Below, one piece after another: positions 1 through 12,885 of a stretch of 64,000 nt of DNA. The position numbers were made by a program, and so were the translations under genes. The stretch comes from Cognatazoarcus sp050305135 (lineage in GTDB: Bacteria; Pseudomonadota; Gammaproteobacteria; Burkholderiales; Rhodocyclaceae), in NCBI GenBank assembly GCA_050305135.1, contig JBNLET010000083.1, positions 1-64,000 on the forward strand, given 5' to 3'. How positions within the stretch are numbered: position 1 is the first letter of the stretch; each line of letters opens with the position of its first letter. The notes beneath the pieces were generated by a model that worked only from the letters and a program-made list of their open reading frames with translations, did no database searches and had not been told where the DNA came from.

Positions 1-520
1 TCAGCCGGCGCGGAACATGCTCCGCGATACCCCGTCCTCGCCCCCTCGAACGGCGACAACCGAACCTCGCTGTTCATGCCTCCAAACGGCGCACACAAAT
101 CCTCCCACTTCCAGGGGGAGGCTGGGAGGGGGATGGGGTGCTGCAGTGGGCGCGCGCAACCGGATGGCACCTTGCCCGCCGATGACGCCATCCCCACCCC
201 AACCCGGAGGGCAGGCTTTGCACAGCCCGCCCGCTCAGCCGGCGCGGAACATGCTCCGCGATACCCCGTCCTCGCCCCCTCGAACGGCGACAACCGAACC
301 TCGCTGTTCATGCCTCCAAACGGCGCACACAACTCCTCCCCCTTCAAGGGGGAGGCTGGGAGGGGGATGGGGTGCAGCGGGCGTGTGCAACCGGATGGCA
401 CTTTGCCCGCCGATGACCCCATCCCCACCCCAACCCGGAGGGCAGGCTTTGCACAGCCTGCCCGCTCGGCAGGCGCGGAGCATGCTCCGCGAAACTCGTC
501 CTCGTCCCCTTGAAGGGGAG
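1..520. repeat. Structured tandem repeat, two full units and one partial
   Basis: Two near-identical units lie at 1-234 and 235-465, and a third starts at 466 and fades by about 520. Each unit begins with a short palindrome. In the third copy it is perfect over 18 bases at 474-491; in the first two copies it carries a mismatch. Unit 2 also holds a long-range stem pairing 363-373 with 416-426, and a 9-bp hairpin pairing 440-448 with 455-463. A local CCCCCTT/AAGGGGG-type hairpin lies near 340-355. Unit 1 carries a base change that breaks the long-range stem. The array sits downstream of the GGDEF-EAL gene and is open at the left window edge, so more copies may exist. Open frames crossing it follow the repeat rather than any protein, so I call no gene here. 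It could be a dispersed genomic repeat or a complex transcription end. Confidence 0.85.
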
Positions 521-588
521 GGGGCGGTTCCAAGCCGGCTTATCCCGTATGACCGGATCGGATGTGCCGCTCCGCCGGCCTCGGCAGC

Positions 589-3995
<3,407 letters not shown>

Positions 3996-3999
<4 letters not shown>

Positions 4000-6900
4000 G
4001 GCGGCAGCCCTTGTTCGTTCAGGTGGCGTTCCACGAACTTCAGCAAGGCCTTCGATTGAAAACCCTCGGCCAGCCGGCGCAGCTGCTCGGCAAACGAGTG
4101 GTAGCGCCGGTCGAGTGCGGCGATACGGTCCGCTTCGCCAATGATGCCACGCATGTTGCCCTGGAGGGCCAGCCGGTGCAGGCTTTCGAGCTCGTCCGGC
4201 GGCGGTGCGACGAGGGCTTCGGCGGCACTACCCGGCGGCGCGACGGGGGAGCGGCCGGCGTGCACCCACTGCAGCTGCAGCATCTCGCCGATCAGGCCGA
4301 GCAGGCGGCCCATGTCGAGCGGCTTGGCGATGAAGGCGTTCATGCCCGCCGCCAGGCAGCTCTGTTCGTCGCCGCGCGAGGCGCTTGCCGACATGGCGAT
4401 GATCGGTATGCCGGCCAGCGCCGGAATCTGCCGCATCCGGCGCGCGGTCTCGAGGCCGTCCAGCTCCGGCATGAAGACGTCGCTGAGGATCAGGTCCGGC
4501 AGGTGGCCGATCGCGCGTTCCAAGCCGATCGTCCCGTTCTCGGCCTCGTACATGCCGAAGCCGAGCGGGCTCAGCATGTCGCTCGCCAGCCGGCGATTCT
4601 CGGCAATGTCGTCGATCACCAGGATCGATCGGCGCGGGCCGAGGTAGGCTTTGACCCGGCCTTCCTGTTCCTCCGCCTGGGCCGTGGCCACCTCGGGTGC
4701 ATCGATTTCGAACCAGAAGCGGCTGCCCTCGCCGAGCCGGCTGGCGACCAGCAGCTCGCCGCCCATCAGGCGCACGAACTGGCGGCTGATGGCGAGACCG
4801 AGCCCGGCGCCGCCCATCCGCCGTTGCGCATCGCCGGCCTGCTCGAAGGTCTGAAAGATCGTTTCCAGCTGATCCTCGGCGATGCCGATGCCGGTGTCGC
4901 GCACCTCGAAGCGCAGCCGGCCGGGCCCCGCCGGGCTCACCTCGAGCCTCACCTCGCCACGGTCGGTGGACTTGATGGCGTTCGACAAGAGGTTCAGCAG
5001 GACCTGGCGCAGGCGCTTCTGGTCGGCCTTGATGGAGTCCGGCAGCGCCGACGCGGTCGCGCAGGCGAAATCCAGCTCCCGCTCCATCGCCTTGATGCGG
5101 ACCAGGTCCGACAGGCCTCGCAGGAAGGGGCCGAGCGCGAAGTCGCCCGGATGAAGCTCGATCTTGCCGGCCTCGATCTTGGCCAGGTCGAGGACGTCGT
5201 TGATCAGCGTCAGCAGGTGTTCGCCGCTCTCGCGGATGATCGAGACGTTGGCATGCTGGCGTTCGTCCAGCGATTCGTCGCGCAGCATGATCTGGGCGTA
5301 GCCGAGGATGCCGTTCAACGGCGTGCGCAGTTCGTGGCTCATCTGCGCCAGGAAGTCCCGGCGCAGCCTTGCCAGCCGGCGCGCCTCCTCCAGTGCCGCC
5401 TCGCGCGCCACCTCGGCGGCCCGGCGTTCGCTGATGTCGCGTGCCGCGCCGACGGTGCCCAGCACCGTGCCGTCCTCGTCCAGCACCGGCGCCACGCAGA
5501 TCTCGATCCAGTGCTGGCCGTCGCCGTTCGGAATCGGGCCTTCGATCGTCTTGCGCATGCGCTTGCCCATCACCTCCTGGTCCTCGGCCCGGTGCCTCTC
5601 GGCCACGCTGCTCGGCCACAGGTCGCGGTCGGTCTTGCCCACCATGTCCTGCAATTCGTGGCCGCTGGCGGAGGCGCCGGCCTGGTTGGCGGCCAGGTAG
5701 CGTCCGTCGGTGTCCTTCAGCCAGACCATCATCGGCAGCGTGTCGATCAGCGTTCGCAGGTATCGGGTCTGCTGCCGCAGCTCTCCGGTTCGTGCCTGCA
5801 CGCGCTGTTCGAGGGATTCGAGCGTGGTGCGCAGTTCGACGATCATCCGGTTGAAGGCGCTGGTCAGCTCCCCCACCTCGTCCGGCGCCGCGATCGCCAC
5901 CGGCTGCAGGCCCTCGACACCGCTGCCGCCGTCCCGCCCGCGAGCCCCGATCGCCTTGACCGCCGAGGTCAGCGCGACCACCGGGTTGATCAGCCGGCCC
6001 ACCAGCAGCGCTGCGGCGCCGAGGCTGAAGAGCAGGATCAGCGCCGCCACGCCGAGAATCGCCGCGACGGTCTGGCGGATGTTCTGCAGCGTCGGCTCGC
6101 GCGAGGTCGTCATCGCCAGCACCATCGCCGGCCGTCCTTCGAAGTTCCAGGTGCGCAGCGCTGCGTAGTAGGAGGCCTCGCCGCCATTGACGATGCCGTG
6201 CCAGCGACGGCCGTCGGCGATCGGCGCGCCGGCCTGCAGCGCGCGCAATGCCTGCTGCGGCGGCAGGCCGACTTCGGTCAGCATGTGGCGATGGTCGCCC
6301 GAGGGCGAGTACAGGGCGGGCAGCTTGCCGGTCTTGGCCGCCACCTTTTCCAGCTCCGCCGTCCCGAGCAGGCGGCGAAAGACCACCACCGCGAAGACCT
6401 CCGGCCGCGGCGCCTGAGCCGGCGCCGCGGCGTCGCGGCCGAGGCCGGCCACCGTCACGTCGGAGATGAAGCGTCCCCGCGGCTGGCGGTCGTCGTCGGT
6501 CAGCACGGCTTCGATCGCGCCCTGCACCGGCACCGCGATCTCGATGATGGTGTCCTCGCTTGACGACAGGCCGAACGTGACGCGGGGGCCGTCGGGCGGC
6601 GCCATTTCGGTGGCCGCCGGCGGCTCGGCGGCCGGCCAGATCGGCCAGGAGGCGGTCGGCAATCGACCCTGGGCGTCGGCGGGCGCCGATATCCATTCCG
6701 TTTCGCTGGCCGAGCGGTGGATCATCATGCCCGCATCGGTCGCCGTGACGTGGTGGCTGAGGCGGCCGCGGCTGTACACCGAAACGCTGGTGAAGCCGCC
6801 GGTGCGCAGAACCAGGTCGAGCCGCGTGATCGAGACCGCCTTCAGGTAGGCCAGCGTGCGCGCCGTTTCACCGGACTCGGTCAGCCCGGCGTTGTCCTCC

Positions 6901-7166
6901 ATGTTGAACTCCAGCGCGATCAGCTCGGACAGCTGGTTCAGCACCACCCGGTCGCTCACCGCGGCGATGGCCGCCCCGCGCAGCTGGACGGTCAGATCCT
7001 GCAGGTCGTTCTGCCATCCCTGCAGGTCGAGATCGAGCAGCGAGAAGGCCGAGGCTTCGTTCTGGCGGTTGGTGAAATACGAAGCGAGCAGGGCATGCAG
7101 CGCGGTGGTGAGCGCAAGGCTCCCGACCAGGACGAGAAGGATCTTGCGCTTGATGCCGAGTCTCAT
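3996..7166 (-). CDS. Hybrid sensor histidine kinase, periplasmic sensor, PAS, receiver
   Basis: A 1056-residue inner-membrane kinase. One membrane segment (about 7-30), a periplasmic sensor of about 335 residues and a second membrane segment (about 367-392) are followed by HAMP and a coiled coil. Then come a PAS domain (about 470-590), HisKA with His611 in MSHELRTPLNG, a HATPase with DTGIGIAEDQ, and a receiver with Asp896 in SDVFMPELDG. A C-terminal stretch of about 100 residues has no domain I recognise and is not an obvious HPt. The frame stays open to 8507, but residues upstream of 7166 are antisense to the solute-binding-protein gene. ATG 7166 has a GGAGGG ribosome site and is followed by a clear membrane anchor, so I start there. 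It lies 155 bases after the solute-binding protein and overlaps the GGDEF-EAL gene by four bases. The periplasmic domain probably senses the ligand-loaded solute-binding protein or the ligand itself; this is inference. Confidence 0.93.
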
Positions 7167-7321
7167 CGGCCCTCCGTTTTGTCGCTCGTGACCATGGCAG
7201 GCGAAATCACCGGCTGCGCCGGCGGACTGCTTCAGTTTGACGTTTCCGATACCGCTCCATGGTCTTATCGGCCGCCGAGCACGTATTTGAACGCCATCGT
7301 CCCCGTGCGGCCGGGGGATTG

Positions 7322-8617
7322 CTAGCGGCGTATCGGACCCCTTTGCCGGGCGATCTCCTCGTCGATGGTCGTCGCGGCGCGGTCGAGCTCGGCGGCGACG
7401 TCGCCGCCCTTGATGATCGCCGTGACGGCCCGCGCGAAGGCATCCCGTATCGTGCGGTAGCTCGGTGTCGCGGGCCGGGGTACGGCGGCGCCGGCCTCGA
7501 TTTGCCGCGCGTACAGCGCCAGCTCGCCGCGCGGCCCGTACAGGGGCGAGCGCGCCAGCGCCGAGCGCCGGGCCGGTACCGCACCGTTGCCGGTCGTCAT
7601 CGCCAGTATCTCGTCGGCCGAAAGCAGGTGCTCGAGCACCTGCCAGGCGCCTTCCGGCCGGGGGCAGGTGCTGCTGACGGCCCAGGTCCACGAGCCGCTG
7701 CCGGTCTTGATGCCGTGGCCGAAGTCGGGCAGCGGCAGCAGCACCAGATCGTCCCCCAGCGCCTTGCGGTAAGGGGTGTGTTTCCAGTGGCCGATCCAGG
7801 ACAAGGCGGTGCGGCGGGACTCGAAATCGTCGATGTGATCGAACACCGCGCGCGACCAGCCGTGCTGGAACCAGCTCTGGAAGTGCCGCATCGCGGCCAC
7901 CGATGCCGCGCCGTCGAGAATGCCGCGGGCCGAGCCGAAGTCCTTGCGATCGATCAGGTCGCCGCCGAAGCTCTGCAGGATCGGTGCGTAGGCATAGCTG
8001 TAGAACTCGTTGGAGCGGTTGAAGACGTTGAACGTGATCGCGTATTCGACCCCGTTGACGGCGCTCAGCCGGGCCAGCACCTGCTCGAACTCGGTCAGGC
8101 TCCAGGGCTGGTCCAGCGTCGGGATGCGGACCCCGGCGGCGCGCAGGTAGCGGCGGTTGCCCCACAGCGCGAGGCCCGAATCGAACTGGGCGAGGCTGTA
8201 CAGACGGCCATCGAAGGTGCCCTGGCGGATGATCGAGGGCAGGAAGTCGTCGCGCATCGCCTGCGGCACGAAGCGATCGATCGGCCGCAGGTAGCCGGGC
8301 CGGGCGAAGGTGTGGAGGAAGGGGCCGTCCACCTCCAGCAGGCAGGGCAGCGTGCCGGTGGCGGCGGCGCTCTGGACGCGGTCCTCGTAGTTGCGTGAGA
8401 TGGCCGGCAGCAGCTCGCCGCGGTAGCGGCTCTGCTTGCGGTTGAAGCGCTCCAGCGCGGCGTGTTCGAGCTCGTATTCGGCCGTCTGTTCGGTGGCGTG
8501 GGTCCACATCGTGATCGGGATCGCCGTGCCGCCGTTCGCCGCCGGCGCCGCGGCACCGGCGGCGGAAACGAGGGTATTCAGGCCCACGGTCAGCGCAGCA
8601 AGAAGCCTAGAAATCAT
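7322..8617 (-). CDS. Periplasmic solute-binding protein, sugar-type family 1
   Basis: A 431-residue extracellular solute-binding protein like those of sugar or glycerol-phosphate ABC importers. An N-terminal signal peptide ends near residue 24 (Ala-rich). Family hallmarks follow: ITMWTHATEQTAEYE near the mature N-terminus, and a C-terminal EGAWQVLEHLLS segment followed by MTTGNGAVPARRSAL. No ABC permease or ATPase gene lies anywhere nearby, so import may not be its role. Its start codon lies 11 bases inside the end of the TonB-dependent receptor gene, and it is followed by the hybrid kinase. Known systems use periplasmic binding proteins as co-sensors for kinases (LuxP/LuxQ and ChvE/VirA are precedents), which is the likely role here by inference. 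The ligand is unknown. Confidence 0.9.
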   Translation of the reverse strand: MISRLLAALTVGLNTLVSAAGAAAPAANGGTAIPITMWTHATEQTAEYELEHAALERFNRKQSRYRGELLPAISRNYEDRVQSAAATGTLPCLLEVDGPFLHTFARPGYLRPIDRFVPQAMRDDFLPSIIRQGTFDGRLYSLAQFDSGLALWGNRRYLRAAGVRIPTLDQPWSLTEFEQVLARLSAVNGVEYAITFNVFNRSNEFYSYAYAPILQSFGGDLIDRKDFGSARGILDGAASVAAMRHFQSWFQHGWSRAVFDHIDDFESRRTALSWIGHWKHTPYRKALGDDLVLLPLPDFGHGIKTGSGSWTWAVSSTCPRPEGAWQVLEHLLSADEILAMTTGNGAVPARRSALARSPLYGPRGELALYARQIEAGAAVPRPATPSYRTIRDAFARAVTAIIKGGDVAAELDRAATTIDEEIARQRGPIRR

Positions 8618-11120
8618 GGCGAAGCGTCAGGCTCAGGCTGCGTCCGTTGATCGAGCGGGCGGTGTTGAGGCCGTCGGCCGTGACGCCGGCGGCGGTGTTC
8701 GGCGCTTCGGTCAGTCCGATCGTGTCGAACAGGTTGTGGCCGGTCACGGTCAGCGTCAAAGCCCGCGCCGGCGTCCAGGAGGCGAAGGCGTTGACCTGGG
8801 TGAAGGCCGGCAGCACGAAGCCGTCGCCGTGGGGATGCTTGCTGGTGCCGATGACGTTCATGCCGACGCCGAATCGCTCGCTGTCGTGGGCCAGCGTGAA
8901 CTGGTAGACCAGGTGCGGGTTGATCTGATTGCCGACGTTGACCGGATCGATGTCGTCGCGCGTGACCTTGCCCAGCGTGTAGGTGAGACCGCCGCTGGCG
9001 CTGAAGCCGCCGCGGTACCAGGACGCTTCCAACTCGATGCCGCGGGCACGGAAGCTGCGATCGGTGAAGCGGCCGGTGACCGAGGTGATGTCCTGGTCGG
9101 TGACCTTGGTGCGGGCCTGGAACAGCGTCGCGAACAGGCGGGCGTATCGGCCGCGCCATTTCAAGCCGCCTTCGATCTGCTGCACCCGGTTGATGGCGAC
9201 GCGCGAAGCGACGCTGCCGTCGGGCCGGATGCCGCCGCCGAACAGCAGCCGGTCGGCATTGGCGCGGCCCCCCTCGCTGACCCGCGCGAACACGGCCAGT
9301 TCGCGGCGCAGCAGGTAGTTGGCGCCGAGCGAATAGGAGAAGTAGCGATGGGTGTAGTCCACCGGCGCGGTGGTGGCGCGGTCCACAACCGGCACGCTCT
9401 GCTCCGGCCCCTCGATGACGCCGTCGCCGTCCACGTCGAGCGCCACCGTGCCGCTGGAGCTGGCATAGCTGCCTTCGCCGTGGGCGATGTCGTAGCGCAG
9501 GCTGGCATCGACGTTCAGGGCCTGGCGTTCCCAGTTCACAGCCAGGTAGGGCGCGTCGGTGTCGTAGCGCAGATCCACCGCCCGCACGCAGCAGTTGCCC
9601 CAGAACGGTTCGCCGTAGGCCACCAGGCCTTGCTGGGTGACCAGCCGGCCCTGCGCGTCGACCACGTCGAGCAGGGCCGAATCCTCGCCCCTGACCTCCT
9701 GCAGATAGGTGTTCCAGTGCCAGTCCTGCACGATGTTCTGGCGCGACTTGTAGTAGCCGACGGTGAGCAAGGTGGTGCCCGATTCGGCGTCGCCGAAGGT
9801 CTTGCTGAGCTTGAGGTCGTTGGCGATGTTGCCCATGTCCTCGAGGCTGGTGTTGAAGAGGTGGGTGCGCACGGCCAGGCCGTTGCCGCCGAGCCGGTCG
9901 GGATCGGCGACGCCCTGGCCGGCCCGCGGCCCGGTCGCATAGCGCAGCGTGGCGCCGGCGCCGCCAATCTGTTCGGCCAGCTCCGCGGCGCGTGCCACCT
10001 GGGCCGGGTAGGGGCCGATGAAGCCGCCCGAGGTCTCGGCGACGCGGAACCTGTCGTCGATCCTCCAGCCGCTCGCCAGGCCGAACGACGCCTCGGCGCC
10101 GACCGACTGGCTGCGCGAGTGGTAACCGTCGTCCAGCCCGGTGGCGACCGTCCGCCCGTCCTTGTCCACTGCCAGGTCGCGGCGGAAATGGCGCGACTGC
10201 ATCGCGCCGTGCAGCACGTCGAAGCCGGGCAGGGAGTCGACCCGCGGATCGTCGTTGGAGCCGGTGATCGAGATCGGCACCGGCAGGTACACCGGCGCGT
10301 GGTCCTCCAGCACCTTGAAGTTCACGCGCAGGTAGCCGCCGGCGAAGCTGCGCGTGACATTGCCCTTCAGCTGCCCGCCCGACTCGGCGTCGTCGAAGCC
10401 GACCGTGCGCGGCCCTTCGCCGCGGCGATAGAAGCCGCCGAGGTGGAAGCGCCAGTCCTGGTCGAGCGGCTTGCCGTAGTCGAAGTCCAGCCGCGTCTGG
10501 TCGTAGTCCAGTCCGCGCGTCAGGCCGATCGCGCCGCCGGCTTCCTCGCCGGTCTTGCTGATGAAATTGATCACGCCGCCCGGCGCGTTGCTGGCGAAGG
10601 TGGCGGCCGAGCCGCCTCGGATCACTTCGATGCGGTCGATGTTGTAGTCGGCGCGCAGGAAGGTGTCGGCGGTCGAGAAGTTGATGTCGCCGAACTCGAG
10701 CACCGGCAGTCCGTCTTCCTGGAATTGCACCAGCTTGGCGCCGCCGCTCTGCGGCAGGCCGCGCGCCGAGACGTTGGCATTGCCCTCGCCGCCGGAGGCC
10801 TGGGCCAGGATGCCGGGCACGTTGCGCAGGATGTCGGCGGCATTGCTGGGGGCCGACTGGCGGATGTCCTCCAGATACAGCACGGTACCCGAGGCACTCG
10901 AGCGGATGCGGCTCAAGGGGCTGGCGGTGGCCGTGACCACCACCGCCTGCAGCTCCAGCCGGGCGCTACCGCCGCTCGCCGTGTCGGCGCCATCGGTGGC
11001 GTCCCGCCCGGGTTGCGATGCCTGTGCGGCCGGCGCCGGGTCTGCGGCGCCGGCGAACTCGCACGGCAGCAGCGCCGCGCTCGCGCAGAGCACGGCGCGT
11101 ATGATCTGGCTGGTCCCCAT
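8607..11120 (-). CDS. TonB-dependent outer-membrane receptor
   Basis: An 837-residue receptor. A signal peptide (about 1-25) is followed by a TonB-box-like segment near ELQAVVVTATAS. The plug domain (about 80-200) has the family pattern, with RNVPGILAQ, SARGLPQSGG, the IDRIEVIRGG signature and APGGVINFISKTG. A long beta-barrel ends in the aromatic terminus LTLRHDF. Such receptors import scarce ligands such as siderophores, cobalamin or oligosaccharides using TonB/ExbBD energy. A GGGGAGGG-like ribosome site precedes ATG 11120. It is the first gene of the four-gene minus-strand unit, and its stop overlaps the next start by 11 bases. The sugar-type solute-binding protein hints at a carbohydrate-like ligand, but the receptor itself does not show this. 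There is no N-terminal signalling extension of the FecA type, so it probably does not signal directly to an anti-sigma factor. Confidence 0.93.
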   Translation of the reverse strand: MGTSQIIRAVLCASAALLPCEFAGAADPAPAAQASQPGRDATDGADTASGGSARLELQAVVVTATASPLSRIRSSASGTVLYLEDIRQSAPSNAADILRNVPGILAQASGGEGNANVSARGLPQSGGAKLVQFQEDGLPVLEFGDINFSTADTFLRADYNIDRIEVIRGGSAATFASNAPGGVINFISKTGEEAGGAIGLTRGLDYDQTRLDFDYGKPLDQDWRFHLGGFYRRGEGPRTVGFDDAESGGQLKGNVTRSFAGGYLRVNFKVLEDHAPVYLPVPISITGSNDDPRVDSLPGFDVLHGAMQSRHFRRDLAVDKDGRTVATGLDDGYHSRSQSVGAEASFGLASGWRIDDRFRVAETSGGFIGPYPAQVARAAELAEQIGGAGATLRYATGPRAGQGVADPDRLGGNGLAVRTHLFNTSLEDMGNIANDLKLSKTFGDAESGTTLLTVGYYKSRQNIVQDWHWNTYLQEVRGEDSALLDVVDAQGRLVTQQGLVAYGEPFWGNCCVRAVDLRYDTDAPYLAVNWERQALNVDASLRYDIAHGEGSYASSSGTVALDVDGDGVIEGPEQSVPVVDRATTAPVDYTHRYFSYSLGANYLLRRELAVFARVSEGGRANADRLLFGGGIRPDGSVASRVAINRVQQIEGGLKWRGRYARLFATLFQARTKVTDQDITSVTGRFTDRSFRARGIELEASWYRGGFSASGGLTYTLGKVTRDDIDPVNVGNQINPHLVYQFTLAHDSERFGVGMNVIGTSKHPHGDGFVLPAFTQVNAFASWTPARALTLTVTGHNLFDTIGLTEAPNTAAGVTADGLNTARSINGRSLSLTLRHDF

Positions 11121-11195
11121 ATTCCCTCCCCGCGATGGCGCTTGCTATATCTAAAGTCGTATCGCGCCGAGCCGGAGTCTAGCCCTATTCTGGCC

Positions 11196-11213
11196 GCAAA
11201 GGTGACGCTTTGC
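11196..11213. promoter_or_regulatory. Inverted repeat upstream of the TonB-receptor operon
   Basis: GCAAAG-N6-CTTTGC forms an 18-base dyad centred about 85 bases upstream of the receptor start and about 170 bases before the TIR remnant. Its size and place fit a regulator-binding site for the minus-strand operon. I could not place convincing -35/-10 boxes around it, so the role is a guess. Confidence 0.35.
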
Positions 11214-11372
11214 ACTCCGCCGGTGCGATTGCCGGCGCGGCGGCCGTCGCAGGCAAGCCTCTTCCACAATCCACCGGGTAGGCGTGGTTTCCGCCAGCGG
11301 CTCGGCCGGCGACGTTCCGATGCCATTGACGTGTGCGCTGCGGGGCCGGCCAGCAAGCCCGGGTGACTTGCC

Positions 11373-11698
11373 GTGACCGGCATCTTCCTCAGCGACTCGA
11401 AGCACGATCTCGAACGGGCGGCAGAGATCGTGCAATTGTTCGAAGCGCGGGGATGGAAGGTCTTCTGGGATCAGCGCATCCCGCCCGGTGGCTCGTTCGC
11501 GCGCCGCATCCCGCGCATGATCGACGAGGCCGCTTGCGTCGTCGTGCTGTGGACGAACGACTCGGTACGCTCCGAATGGGTCGAGATCGAGGCGGCGTGG
11601 GCCAAGCGCTCCCGCGAGCTGATCCCGCTGCTGCTCAGCCGTGCGCTTGCGCACGGTATTCCCCGCCGCGGGAGGCATTCGAGGCCGCTCTGGGTTAG
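11373..11698 (+). pseudogene. TIR-domain protein, C-terminally broken
   Basis: From a GTG at 11373 the frame encodes the first ~90 residues of a TIR domain. It shows FLSDSKHDLERAAEIV, then WKVFWDQRIPPGGSF, VVVLWTNDSV and SEWVEIEAAW, ending ELIPLLL. The Glu in the SxWxxxE-like segment, the NAD-cleaving position in catalytic TIR domains, is kept. After residue ~90 TIR similarity stops. In another frame a short TIR-end-like segment (REAFEAALG, stop at 11698) follows, which suggests a deletion with frameshift. The original frame continues without similarity to 11912, 133 bases into the next gene. Bacterial TIR proteins often serve in anti-phage defence or as effectors. This copy looks decayed, though a short functional product cannot be excluded. 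Confidence 0.6.
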
Positions 11699-11779
11699 GG
11701 TCGCGCTTGTGGCCGGGCCGCGTCGGTGCAAGCGGTGGTGGTGCGGCGCCGGCACTCTTGCAGCGGAGGATTTCATTCG

Positions 11780-12622
11780 ATGGGCAAGCTCACACTCGGC
11801 CTGCGGACGACCCGCCAGGTCTTCGCCCTGCTGGCCGTCGCGGCACTGCTCGCCTGCGCCTGGCTGCGGCCGCTGGATGCCGGCTCGGAACGGGTCATCG
11901 ATGCCGGCCTGAAGCGGGCCTTGGTGTCGTTCGCGACGGCCCGCGCGCTGAACGCCGCGATCTCGGTCGCGCAGGGGACCGAAGTGTCGGTCCAGCCGGC
12001 CGGGGTCGGCGTCAATTTCGCGCCCGGACAGGTGCTCGACCCGGTCAATGACGTGGTGGAACGCTTCTCCAACCTGATGCTGGCCGCCAGCGTGGCGTTC
12101 GGCGTGCAGAAGGTGCTGGTGCAGATCGGCGGCTATTGGATCGTCTCGCTGCTGCTCAGCGCGGCGGCGCTGGCCTGGCTGGCGCTGGCGTGGTCGAAGG
12201 GGGCGGCGCCGGCCTGGCTCGGCAGGGGGCTGCTCTTCCTGCTGCTGCTGCGCTTCGCGGTTCCGCTCGCGACGGTCGGCAGCGATCTCGTGTTCGAGAC
12301 CTTTCTGGCCAATGACTACCGGCAGAGCCAGCAGGCGATCGAAGGGGCCACGGACGAGATGCAGGGCCTGAACCCGCCCGCTTCGGCTGCCGCGCGGGAC
12401 GACGGTTGGCTCGAGAGGTGGAAGGGCTGGTGGAGCCAGAACCTGGACCTGGAGGCCAGGCTGGACAAGCTGAAGGCCTTGGCCGAGGCATGGACCGACC
12501 ACATCGTCACGCTGATGGTGGTGTTCGTGCTGCAGACCTTGCTGCTGCCCTTGCTGCTGCTGTGGGCGCTGGTCGTGGCCGCGCGCAGCGGCCTGCCAGG
12601 GCCATTGCAGCGGGAGGCGTGA
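11780..12622 (+). CDS. Unknown multi-pass inner-membrane protein
   Basis: A 280-residue protein of a family I cannot name. Its start at ATG 11780 is chosen because a GGAGGA ribosome site lies at 11765-11770. The longer frame upstream runs through the TIR remnant region. The protein has an N-terminal hydrophobic segment (about 13-30), two or three central ones (about 100-120, 120-140, 145-170) and a last one near 240-265. In between is a polar stretch rich in Trp, Lys and Glu with helical character, near 185-235. It lies between a broken TIR gene and an MFS remnant. Its stop overlaps a GTG that could open the remnant (GTGA at 12619-12622). No catalytic motif is visible. Confidence 0.7.
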   Translation: MGKLTLGLRTTRQVFALLAVAALLACAWLRPLDAGSERVIDAGLKRALVSFATARALNAAISVAQGTEVSVQPAGVGVNFAPGQVLDPVNDVVERFSNLMLAASVAFGVQKVLVQIGGYWIVSLLLSAAALAWLALAWSKGAAPAWLGRGLLFLLLLRFAVPLATVGSDLVFETFLANDYRQSQQAIEGATDEMQGLNPPASAAARDDGWLERWKGWWSQNLDLEARLDKLKALAEAWTDHIVTLMVVFVLQTLLLPLLLLWALVVAARSGLPGPLQREA

Positions 12623-12885
12623 CGGGCGGGCCTGCCGGCGCCCATCCGGCGAAACGCACCGGCGCCGGGGATCGGCTCCCCCGGACCCCGGACGGCATGG
12701 CGGCGCCCGGCCGGTCGCCGGAGCAGGCGATGGCTGCGCTCGAACGACAGCTCGGCCGGCAGGCCTACATGCTGTCGGCGAGCGATCTGTTCTGGCGGGC
12801 GGGCTGGCTGTTTCTGCTGCTGACGGCGCTGATCCGGCTCAGCCGCCCGGTGCGCGCGGAGGCGCCGTCCGCCGCGGCCCATTGA
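12619..12885 (+). pseudogene. C-terminal remnant of a DHA2-type MFS transporter
   Basis: The last ~70 codons resemble the C-terminus of EmrB/DHA2 drug-exporting MFS permeases. There is an amphipathic stretch (SPEQAMAALERQLGRQAYML), then SASDLFWRAGWLFLLLTAL as the last membrane helix and a short positive tail. The rest of the ~500-residue permease is absent. A GTG at 12619 overlaps the upstream stop and has a GGGAGG ribosome site, so an 88-residue fragment could still be translated. I regard it as a deletion relic. On the other strand the DUF3592 frame reads into it, so the two genes meet at a deletion junction. Confidence 0.6.

Noticed and set aside
1..520. Possible CRISPR array
   Set aside because: Repeat units are ~230 bases long and contiguous, with no short repeat/spacer alternation.
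4011..6563. Long plus-strand frame opposite the hybrid kinase
   Set aside because: Antisense to HisKA, HATPase and receiver motifs; low-complexity translation without similarity.
8436..11366. Long plus-strand frame opposite the TonB receptor
   Set aside because: Antisense shadow; the receptor has plug, barrel and terminal aromatic motifs.
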